Origin: JAHECW01 sp964641415
Lineage (GTDB): Bacteria > Acidobacteriota > Thermoanaerobaculia > Thermoanaerobaculales > Sulfomarinibacteraceae
DNA length: 64,000 bases
Assembly (NCBI GenBank): GCA_964641415.1
Contig: CAZXMW010000004.1
Span: forward strand, 62,001 to 126,000
Direction of reading: 5' to 3'
The position numbers and the translations under genes were made by a program. Below, one piece after another: positions 44,332 through 51,758 of this stretch (position 1 is the stretch's first letter; every line of letters begins with the position of its first letter). The notes under the pieces are model-generated. The model made no database searches. It had not been told where the DNA came from and was given only the letters and a program-made list of their open reading frames with translations.

Positions 44332-44731
44332 GCCGCACCCCCTTCCGACCGTCGAAGGACGGTGCGTAGCCGATCTCGGACCAGTGCTCGGGCTGACCGT
44401 AATAGCCCATGAAAACCAGCGTCTTCAATCCCCAAAAACCCTTGCGCAGCAGCGGGATCGGGCAGTCCTGGAAGCACTCGAGAACCGCCGTTCGGCGTGC
44501 CGCATCGAGCCGGTGGAACGGCCGGCCGTAGCGGGCGATGGGCGCCAGACGAATCAGGTCCAGGAACGTCCCGACCTGTTTCCGCGTCCCCTCGTCGCGA
44601 TCCGCCAAGGCGGCGTCGACGATGGCCGCCATGCGGGCCCGCCCGCCGGCGTCGAGTGTCGCCACCTCCGGGGTCACGGTCGCTGCCACGGTCTCGAAGA
44701 ACGCCGCCTGCTTGGGACTGAGAGATTTCAT
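44324..44731 (-). CDS. GMC oxidoreductase small subunit-like (gluconate 2-dehydrogenase subunit 3 family)
   Basis: A 135-residue helical protein resembling the small partner proteins of GMC dehydrogenases (gluconate 2-dehydrogenase subunit 3 fold): FFETVAATVTPEVATLDAG at the start, HRLDAARR and ECFQDCPIPLLRKGFWGLK then GYYGQPEHW at the end. No Tat signal is visible, so the complex is probably cytoplasmic. The ATG at 44731 sits seven bases after a TACAAT box, which I take as the operon promoter for four genes ending with the kinase. Confidence 0.75.
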   Translation of the reverse strand: MKSLSPKQAAFFETVAATVTPEVATLDAGGRARMAAIVDAALADRDEGTRKQVGTFLDLIRLAPIARYGRPFHRLDAARRTAVLECFQDCPIPLLRKGFWGLKTLVFMGYYGQPEHWSEIGYAPSFDGRKGVRRG

Positions 44732-44738
44732 AGACAGC

Positions 44739-44744
44739 ATTGTA
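44739..44744 (-). promoter_or_regulatory. -10 box for leaderless GMC operon
   Basis: TACAAT on the minus strand ends seven bases before the ATG at 44731; no Shine-Dalgarno. Confidence 0.5.
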
Positions 44745-44892
44745 CCGGTCCGTTCCCGGCGTGCGCCTCCAGCTACCGCCAGGGCGCGAAGCCGTCGCAC
44801 ACGAATCTGCCTTCGCGGCCCTCGCCTGTTCGCGGTGGAATCTCTGCGGCGGTCTCTTTCATGCCATGAGCGCGCCCGATTCGCTGCGGCGT

Positions 44893-45015
44893 TCAGCGCA
44901 ATCCGAACTTGCGGGCCAGAAGCCTCGCCAGCAGCTTCTTGGGCAGCCTCGACAGCGCCCGCCCGATCCCCGACGAGCACCCGATGATCAGGACGCACGG
45001 ATTATCGTTCGGCAT
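44893..45015 (-). pseudogene. Short-chain dehydrogenase with large in-frame internal deletion
   Basis: A 40-codon frame starts with an SDR N-terminus (NPCVLIIGCSSGIGRAL, including the TGxxxGIG-like cofactor motif) and jumps straight to a typical SDR C-terminus (RLPKKLLARLLARKFGL). The whole catalytic middle (Tyr-xxx-Lys) is missing. It overlaps the end of the hydrolase gene by 14 bases, the normal operon style here, showing it was once a full gene. The product cannot be an active dehydrogenase. Confidence 0.75.
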
Positions 45016-45922
45016 GGTCCAATCCCGGTTTGCTGCAGCGCTCGATGAAGCCCCGCAGCTCGTTGAGATAGGCGGCACCGCCGATCAGCCAGGTCTCGTT
45101 GTGGGCGGCTTCTGGAATCTCGACGAAGTGACGGTCCCCGGTCGCGGCGTCGTACAGACGACGGCCCAGCTCGTACGGCACCACGTCGTCCGCCGGTGAG
45201 TGGGCAACCAGGATCGGGCAGCCGACGGCGCCGATCTTGGCCTCCGAGTCCATCCGGGTCCGGATCAGCCAGCGCGGGACGAACGGGTAGTGATGGACGG
45301 CCATGTCGGGCACCGACGTGAAGCTCGACTGGACGACCAGGCCCGCCGGCTCGACCTCGGCTGCGAGATCGACGGCGACCGCCCCACCGAGGCTGACGCC
45401 GAGCACCACGATGCGGCCGGGTTCGACGCCTTCCTCGCCGGTCAGGTACCGCCACGCCGCCCGACCGTCGCGGTACAGCCCACGCTCGCTCGGACGGCCC
45501 TCGCTGCGACCGTAGCCCCGGTAGTCGACAATGAAGACCTCTGCCGGCAGCCTTTCGGCCAGAGCGAGCATCTGGTCGGCCCGTTGGGCCAGGTTGCCTG
45601 CATTGCCGTGGAACCACAGCAGGACCATGCTCGAGGTCGGCCCGCCGGCCGATCCCGGTCGGCACCGCCAGCCATGGAGCCGAACACCGTCCGAGGCCGT
45701 GAACCAGTGGTCCTCGACGGTCGCGCCGGTGCCCCGGGCCGCCGCGTCGACGTCCCACTCCCCCACCGGGTAACGGTCGGGGAAGAAGATCATGGAGTCC
45801 TCGAAAACCGCCATGGTGGCCAGAAGAGTAACCCAGAGCACCACCAACGCCACCACAGTCGGCAGCCACCGACGTCGCGGCGACCGGCGCAGCTTCCAGG
45901 ATTCGTGCGAGGTCACCTCCAC
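45002..45922 (-). CDS. Membrane-anchored alpha/beta hydrolase (ABHD13/BEM46-like)
   Basis: A 306-residue hydrolase with one transmembrane helix (about 21-40) and an alpha/beta domain. The nucleophile is Ser177 in LGVSLGGAV, the acid is likely the Asp pair in SPADDVVP near 246 and the base is the His in PEAAHNET near 276. WFHGNAGN (103-110) supplies the oxyanion hole. FFPDRYP after the helix is typical of the group. The substrate is unknown, probably an acyl ester. The annotated GTG at 45922 could be replaced by a GTG two codons downstream. Confidence 0.85.
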   Translation of the reverse strand: MEVTSHESWKLRRSPRRRWLPTVVALVVLWVTLLATMAVFEDSMIFFPDRYPVGEWDVDAAARGTGATVEDHWFTASDGVRLHGWRCRPGSAGGPTSSMVLLWFHGNAGNLAQRADQMLALAERLPAEVFIVDYRGYGRSEGRPSERGLYRDGRAAWRYLTGEEGVEPGRIVVLGVSLGGAVAVDLAAEVEPAGLVVQSSFTSVPDMAVHHYPFVPRWLIRTRMDSEAKIGAVGCPILVAHSPADDVVPYELGRRLYDAATGDRHFVEIPEAAHNETWLIGGAAYLNELRGFIERCSKPGLDHAER

Positions 45923-45997
45923 AGTAGATCACTTCCCGTCGGCTCGACGCCAATCCGTTGCCATCGGCGCCCGTTTGTTGCCGGGGCCGACCGATTG

Positions 45998-46043
45998 CCG
46001 ATTTCGACCGGCGACTCGGCGCCGGGCCGCGGGTCGAAATCGG
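45998..46043. promoter_or_regulatory. Perfect 12-bp inverted repeat upstream of the ligase-GNAT gene
   Basis: CCGATTTCGACC (45998-46009) and GGTCGAAATCGG (46032-46043) are exact inverted copies separated by 22 bp. The right arm ends one base before the TAGAGT -10 box, so the repeat spans the -35 region. It looks like a two-site operator for a dimeric regulator, or a stem that forms on the DNA; it cannot be in the mRNA if the transcript is leaderless. Confidence 0.55.
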
Positions 46044-46044
46044 G

Positions 46045-46050
46045 TAGAGT
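46045..46050 (+). promoter_or_regulatory. -10 box for leaderless ligase-GNAT gene
   Basis: TAGAGT ends six bases before the ATG at 46057. The TAGAGTGAGCCCATG arrangement is nearly identical to that of the multihaem cytochrome gene. Confidence 0.5.
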
Positions 46051-46056
46051 GAGCCC

Positions 46057-49000
46057 ATGCCGGAACCGATCTCGATCATCGACTCGTTCGACCGTCTGCT
46101 CGACATGGACCCGCGATCGGCCGCGGACGACCTGACGTCCCTGCTCGCCGAAGCCGCGAACAGCGACCAGGCGCTCGCCGACGCGCGCGCGGTGCAGATT
46201 CTCGAGAGCCGAACCACCGGTGACGCCATCGTCGCCCACCTCGACCTCGACGCCCTGCGTGCGCTCGCGGAGCGGACCATCGCCCGGCAGGGCGACGGCG
46301 CTCCCCTGCCCGACGACGAACGCCGGTGGCAGGCGTGGTCGCTGCTCGACATCGTGCGCCGGTCGCCCCTCCTGGTACGGATCGCCGAGGCCGGGGCGGT
46401 CGACGAGTGGGCCGACATGATGCTGCGTCTGGTCGACTCGTCGCACTTCACCTTTGGTCCCCTGTTCGAGCAGCGGGTGGCGGGTTACGGTTCACAGACT
46501 CTGTTCGAGGTGCCGGGTACGGGACCGGCGAGCACGCTCAGCTGGCATCAGACCGCGGGTCGGGTCGGCCTCATCGCCAGGGGGCTGCTGGCGGTCCTCG
46601 GCGACGATCCGGAACCGGTGGCCATCCTGTCCGAGAATCGGCTCGAGATGGCGCTCACCGACCTCGCCTGCCTGACTACGGGAATCGTCAACGTGATGAT
46701 CCCGGCCATCGCCACCGACACCGAGGTCGCCTACATTCTGGAACACTCCCGAGCCGGTACGGTGGTGGTCTCGAGCCCGGTACAGCTCAAGAAGGTCGCA
46801 GCCTGCCGCGACCGGCTGGGCGGTCTGCAGCGAGTGATCGCCTTCGACGCGGCTGCGGCGGTCGATCGTGACGTGCTCGGCTTCGACGAGGTCCTCGGCC
46901 GCGCGTCCGAGGTGCCGGTCGAGGTGATCGGCGAGCGGCGCGGATCGGTGGACATCTCGGATCTCGCGACCGTGATGTACACCTCGGGAACGACGGGACG
47001 TCCCAAGGGCATCCGATTCTCTCAGCGCAACATCGTCTTCAAGCGATTCGCGCGGGCGTTGGCGCTCCCCGAAATCGGCGATCGCGATCGGCTCCTCTGC
47101 TACCTTCCCCTGTTCCACACCTTCGGGCGGTTCCTGGAGATGACCGGAGCGGTCTTCTGGGGTGCGACCTACCGTTTCGCCGACAGCCCTTCCGTCGATG
47201 CGCTCACCCGAAACATGGCCGAGTTCCGTCCATCGGTCTTCATCAGCATCCCGATGAAGTGGACCCAGCTTTATGAGCGGATCGGCAAGGAGGTCGACCT
47301 CGAGTCGGCCCCGGATGACGAAATCGCCGCCGCGGTCGCCCGGGTCACCGGCGGCGAGCTCCGCTGGGGGCTGTCCGCCGCCGGGTATCTCGACCCCGAG
47401 ATCTTCCGCTTCTTTCAGCGCTACGGCGTCGAGCTGATGAGCGGTTTCGGGATGACCGAGGCAACCGGCGGCATCACCATGACCCCCCCCGGCGCCTACG
47501 CCGATGACTCTCTCGGCGTCCCACTGCCGGGAATCGAGGCCGAGCTCGCCGACGACGGGGAGCTCGTCATCCGTGGCCCCTACGTCATGATCGGTTACCT
47601 CGACGACCCCGAGGGTCGGCCGTCGTTCGACGACGACGGCTGGTTCCACAGTGGCGATCTCATGGAGCGGGCCGCCGAGGGCCATTTTCGGATGGTCGAC
47701 CGGAAGAAGGAGATCTACAAGAACGTCAAGGGCCAGACCATCGCGCCGCAGAAGATCGAGAATCTGTTTCGCGATTTCGCCTCGGTCGCACGGATCTTCC
47801 TGATCGGCGACCACCGCCCGTACAACACCGCCCTGATCTATCCGAACTTCGACTTCGAGGAGGTCGATTTCCGGTCTCTCGACGCGACCGAGCTCAAGGC
47901 CCACTTTCGCTCGCTGGTCGTGAGCGCCAACAGCTTTCTCGCGCCGTATGAGCGGATCGTCGACTTCGCCGTCATCGACCGCGATCTCAGCGCCGATCGC
48001 GGCGAGCTCACGCCCAAGGGCACCTACCGCCGCAAGACCGTCGAGCGCGGCTTCGCCGAGATCATCAGGCTGCTCTACCGCCGGACCACCCTGACGGTGG
48101 GCGGCGCTGCGGTGACCGTCCCGAACTGGCTGTTCCAGGCCATGGGCATCACCTCGCAGGAGCTCGCCGTCGACGGCGACCGCCTGAGCCTCGGCAGCGT
48201 CGGCCGACCCACTGTCATCCGTACGCTCGACGACGGAGAGATTGTCATCGACTCGGTCATCTACGGGCTCACCAAATCCGGCGCCCTGGATCTCGGCGTC
48301 GTCCTGTCGACCCCACCGCTGTGGCTCGGCAACCAGGGCCTGGTCGAGCTCGCTCCGTTGGCGTCGGAGCACCGCAATCGGCGCCGTCACCGTTCGGCCG
48401 GCCTCCAGTGGCGCCGCCTCCACGAGCCCCACGTCCCGACCGCCGGCGAACGGAACACGATGTCCGAGGCCCTCCAGCGACCGGAGCTCGATCTGATGGA
48501 TCTCCACGTCGCGGCCCTCGGCATCGGGAGCGGCGACGTGGAAGCTGCCGGCCGTGCCCTCGAGCTGCTCGATCGCGTCATCAAGGTCGCCGACGGCGAG
48601 CTCGCGGAGCTCGCCCTGGTCGTGCTCCGCCGCGCCGCCGCCGCGGCGTCCGACACCATCGCCCGGCAGGCCTTCCGAGTGTTGGCACAGGTCGAACACC
48701 CGACCCTGTTCCGACCCACCCTGCGGTCGTTCCTCGACGCCGTGCCCGACCTGCTCGACGAGACCACCGGGTCGGTGCTCAATGATCACGAGCTTTCGCC
48801 GGAGATCGTCGCAGCCTTCATCGACGAGGCCGAGGACCGCATCGCACGGTCGGCCCTGGACCCGACCGCCGCCGCGACTGCGGCCTCGATGCTGGATTTT
48901 CTGTCCGACTACGGCGCCTCTCACCCATCACGCTACCGCCAGCTCCGCGGCTTCATCACCAGGATGGCGGTCGCCGAAACCGACAGCGACAATCGCTCGG

Positions 49001-50808
49001 CGAGACGAGCCCTGGACCACTTGCAGGACGGATTCCGGCACTGGCTCGGACCCGCATCGCGGATCGCCATCGACCCCGAGACCGGGCTCGAGTACCGATG
49101 GGACGACGTCGTCGCGTTCTCCGACGACGTCGACGAGGAAGCGCGCCGGCGCATCCTCGCCGCGGTCAAGAGCACGACCCTGGTCCGGGAAGGCGTGTTT
49201 CTGTTCTCACACGGCGTCTCGGTCCGGCTCGACGACATCCTGCCCGGCGGGGTCTGGGTGCGCGAACTCGGCGCCGGACACGGCAAGTCGGTCTACCGGG
49301 TCGCGGTCAAGTCCCGTAATAAAGGGCACTTCGACCTCGCCATCAACGTCAACCACGAGCTCGACGATCGGGCGGTCAGGGAAGAGATCGACTGGCTCGT
49401 GATCTGCTCGGAGCCGCGCGAGCTCGGACCACTGGTCGAGGACTTCGGTGGCTACTGGCCCGAGCACGGCATGTGGACCGAGGAGTTCATCCCAGGCGAA
49501 ACCCTCGACCACGCCATGACCCGGCTGTCGCGGCGGGACAGCGACCGGGCGAGGCTCGAGGCGCTGTGGCCGTTCGCCGCCTGGAGCGCGATGTCGGCCT
49601 ATGTCGACTTCTGGAATCGGACCGGCCGCCGGCTGGTGGTCGACTCACCCGCGCCCGGCAACGTCATCGTTCCGACCCACGACTACCACGCCGGCGCCCG
49701 TTTGGTCTCGATCGCCGCCCGCCGCGAGTTCTCGTCGCTGCCGGGTCTCTTCGCCGACTTCAAGACCAATCTCATCGACCCGATCGAGGCCTCGATTCCG
49801 TGCCTCGGCGGGCGTGTCGGATGGGACGTGGTTTTCTCGTCGCTGCTCGAGATCGTCGGCGAGACCGAGGGGCGGCGATTGCTCGACGCGGTTCTCGACC
49901 AGGACGGGCCCGGGTTCGCCGGCGAGCTCGAACGCTATCTCGTGGTCATTGCCGACCGGGGTTTTCTGCCGCGGCGGCTGTTCTTCGCCGCCAAGCGCTT
50001 CCGGATCTGGGACCGGCTCGCTCTCGACGCGACGCCGACCGTCCGCGCGCGGACCCTGCAGGAACTCTACGAAACCTACCGGTTGTCCGACCTGCGCGAC
50101 AGCTATCCGGAGAGCCGTGCGCGCTTCTTCCGCGAAACCGTACTGCGCAACGCGCCCGGTGCCCTGGCCGAGGGTCTCGAAGCGATCATCGCACAGCTGA
50201 GATCCGGCACGCTTGTGACCGACGACCTCAGCTCGGCCGTCGCCGATCTCAGGGCCCGGCTCGACCTGAGCCAGGAGCACGACTTCTTCCTGGCACGGCT
50301 GTCCTACCCGCATCTCAGGCCGGAGGACGAGGCTTCGTACGTCGCGGCGGTATCGAGCGGGGTTCGGCACAGCGAGATGGTGGTCTCCTACGACGATGCC
50401 GACGGGCGGGTCTATTACATCCGGCACGCCCTCAACCCCAAGGAGATCGCGCGCCTGCACCGACTCTTCCTGGCCGCCAAGCTGCCCGTCCAGTTCCGCC
50501 CGGAGCATCGCTTTCTGGTCGCGGTGTCGGACCGCGGCCACCTTCTGGGCGGCCTGTTCTACGAGGTCCAGCCCGAAGCCCATACCGCCCACATGGACAA
50601 GGTCGTGGTTGCCGAGACAGCGCGCGGGCAGGGTGTCGCAGGCCACCTCATCGAGGAGCTCGCCAATCGACTGCGGGCCGAGAGCTACCGGTGGCTGACC
50701 ACCGGGTTCTTCCGACCGCAGTTCTTCTACCGTTACGGATTCACCGTGGAACGCCGCTACGCCGGGCTCGTCCGGTCACTCCGGCCCGACCCCGAGGAGG
50801 CGTCGTAA
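46057..50808 (+). CDS. Adenylating enzyme / HEAT-like / kinase-like / GNAT fusion protein
   Basis: A 1583-residue multidomain protein. Residues 1-130 are helical. About 130-690 is a long-chain acyl-CoA synthetase-type adenylation domain: YTSGTTGRPKG at 308-318, GFGMTEATGG near 463 and the catalytic Lys654 in LTPKGTYRRK. About 800-1000 is helical and HEAT-like. About 1040-1330 has a Gly-rich loop (ELGAGHGKSVYRV) and a DSPAPGNVIV loop that recall kinase or aminoglycoside phosphotransferase folds, though key residues are uncertain. The end (about 1380-1583) is a GNAT acetyltransferase with RGQGVAGHL near 1522. Activation of an acid and acylation of a target in one chain is plausible. The stop overlaps the next gene, a membrane protein. 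Confidence 0.75.
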   Translation: MPEPISIIDSFDRLLDMDPRSAADDLTSLLAEAANSDQALADARAVQILESRTTGDAIVAHLDLDALRALAERTIARQGDGAPLPDDERRWQAWSLLDIVRRSPLLVRIAEAGAVDEWADMMLRLVDSSHFTFGPLFEQRVAGYGSQTLFEVPGTGPASTLSWHQTAGRVGLIARGLLAVLGDDPEPVAILSENRLEMALTDLACLTTGIVNVMIPAIATDTEVAYILEHSRAGTVVVSSPVQLKKVAACRDRLGGLQRVIAFDAAAAVDRDVLGFDEVLGRASEVPVEVIGERRGSVDISDLATVMYTSGTTGRPKGIRFSQRNIVFKRFARALALPEIGDRDRLLCYLPLFHTFGRFLEMTGAVFWGATYRFADSPSVDALTRNMAEFRPSVFISIPMKWTQLYERIGKEVDLESAPDDEIAAAVARVTGGELRWGLSAAGYLDPEIFRFFQRYGVELMSGFGMTEATGGITMTPPGAYADDSLGVPLPGIEAELADDGELVIRGPYVMIGYLDDPEGRPSFDDDGWFHSGDLMERAAEGHFRMVDRKKEIYKNVKGQTIAPQKIENLFRDFASVARIFLIGDHRPYNTALIYPNFDFEEVDFRSLDATELKAHFRSLVVSANSFLAPYERIVDFAVIDRDLSADRGELTPKGTYRRKTVERGFAEIIRLLYRRTTLTVGGAAVTVPNWLFQAMGITSQELAVDGDRLSLGSVGRPTVIRTLDDGEIVIDSVIYGLTKSGALDLGVVLSTPPLWLGNQGLVELAPLASEHRNRRRHRSAGLQWRRLHEPHVPTAGERNTMSEALQRPELDLMDLHVAALGIGSGDVEAAGRALELLDRVIKVADGELAELALVVLRRAAAAASDTIARQAFRVLAQVEHPTLFRPTLRSFLDAVPDLLDETTGSVLNDHELSPEIVAAFIDEAEDRIARSALDPTAAATAASMLDFLSDYGASHPSRYRQLRGFITRMAVAETDSDNRSARRALDHLQDGFRHWLGPASRIAIDPETGLEYRWDDVVAFSDDVDEEARRRILAAVKSTTLVREGVFLFSHGVSVRLDDILPGGVWVRELGAGHGKSVYRVAVKSRNKGHFDLAINVNHELDDRAVREEIDWLVICSEPRELGPLVEDFGGYWPEHGMWTEEFIPGETLDHAMTRLSRRDSDRARLEALWPFAAWSAMSAYVDFWNRTGRRLVVDSPAPGNVIVPTHDYHAGARLVSIAARREFSSLPGLFADFKTNLIDPIEASIPCLGGRVGWDVVFSSLLEIVGETEGRRLLDAVLDQDGPGFAGELERYLVVIADRGFLPRRLFFAAKRFRIWDRLALDATPTVRARTLQELYETYRLSDLRDSYPESRARFFRETVLRNAPGALAEGLEAIIAQLRSGTLVTDDLSSAVADLRARLDLSQEHDFFLARLSYPHLRPEDEASYVAAVSSGVRHSEMVVSYDDADGRVYYIRHALNPKEIARLHRLFLAAKLPVQFRPEHRFLVAVSDRGHLLGGLFYEVQPEAHTAHMDKVVVAETARGQGVAGHLIEELANRLRAESYRWLTTGFFRPQFFYRYGFTVERRYAGLVRSLRPDPEEAS

Positions 50809-51713
50809 TGGCCGTCTCGCTGCTGGCGCGCTCGACAGTCGTGTTCGACCGTCTCGAGGCGCGCTGGGAAAACCTGAGTACTCAGCGCCGGGTCGCGTCG
50901 GCCCTGACCGCCGTCTTCCTGCTCGGCATGATCCTCATCGAGGTCAACCGCCGGGGATGGCTGCCGTCAGCTGTCGCCGACGACATCCCGACCAAGCACT
51001 TCGACGCTATCATCTGGGCCTTCACCCTGCTCCTGCTGACCGAGGTCATCTCGCTGATCTTCGCCCTGGCCAAATCGGTCTCCATCGCCGCCGGCAAGCA
51101 GCTCGAGATCATGTCGCTGATCCTGGTTCGCCAGTCGTTCAAGGAGTTGTCCAAGCTGTCCGAACCCATCGAGTGGTCAGAGGAGGTCGGTCGACAGGTG
51201 CTGTTCATCCTGTCCGACGCCTTCGGCGCGCTGGCCATCTTCGGCATCCTGGTGCTCTACATCCGGCTCCAGCGCCATCGTCCGATCAGCCACGACGCCG
51301 CCGAGCGATCGAGCTTCATCGCCTCGAAGAAGCTCATCGCCCTGGCCCTGCTCGCCAGCCTCGCGGTGATCGCGGCGCACGTGGTCTGGGTCTGGTTCGA
51401 GGCCGGGATGACGGAACCGCTGATCGGTGCGCTGTCGACGCAGTTCTTCGAGATCTTCTACACCCTGCTGATCTTCGCCGACGTCCTCATCGTGCTGATC
51501 TCGATGCGCTACAGCATCGCCTATTCAGTGGTCTTCCGGTACTTCGGATTCGCGGTCGCCACCGTGCTCATCCGTCTCGCGCTGACCGCTCCCCGGTTCG
51601 TCGACGCCGGGCTGGGGATCACCGCCGCGATTTTCGCCGTCGCTCTGACCTGGCTGTTCAACCTCTCCGGCGACCCGGTGGCCGGAGAGCCGTCGGACGA
51701 TGAGGGGCCCTGA
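50808..51713 (+). CDS. Multipass membrane protein of unknown function
   Basis: A 301-residue protein with about six or seven hydrophobic helices (first at about residues 31-48, then 68-90, and several after 135) and a coiled, charged N-terminus. I recognise no family or catalytic motif. It starts in the stop codon of the ligase-GNAT fusion (TAATG), so the two are made together and the membrane protein may anchor or receive the product of the fusion enzyme. Confidence 0.7.
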   Translation: MAVSLLARSTVVFDRLEARWENLSTQRRVASALTAVFLLGMILIEVNRRGWLPSAVADDIPTKHFDAIIWAFTLLLLTEVISLIFALAKSVSIAAGKQLEIMSLILVRQSFKELSKLSEPIEWSEEVGRQVLFILSDAFGALAIFGILVLYIRLQRHRPISHDAAERSSFIASKKLIALALLASLAVIAAHVVWVWFEAGMTEPLIGALSTQFFEIFYTLLIFADVLIVLISMRYSIAYSVVFRYFGFAVATVLIRLALTAPRFVDAGLGITAAIFAVALTWLFNLSGDPVAGEPSDDEGP

Positions 51714-51758
51714 CGGACCGCCGTCTGAGACAGGCCCGCCGCCGCGACCGACCCTCGC

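Noticed and set aside
46492..48924. 810-codon minus-strand open frame opposite the ligase-GNAT gene
   Set aside because: It shadows conserved adenylation motifs on the plus strand and has no recognisable domain.
49250..49300. Walker A-like GAGHGKS in the fusion protein
   Set aside because: The spacing does not fit GxxxxGK(S/T); it reads better as a kinase-type glycine loop.
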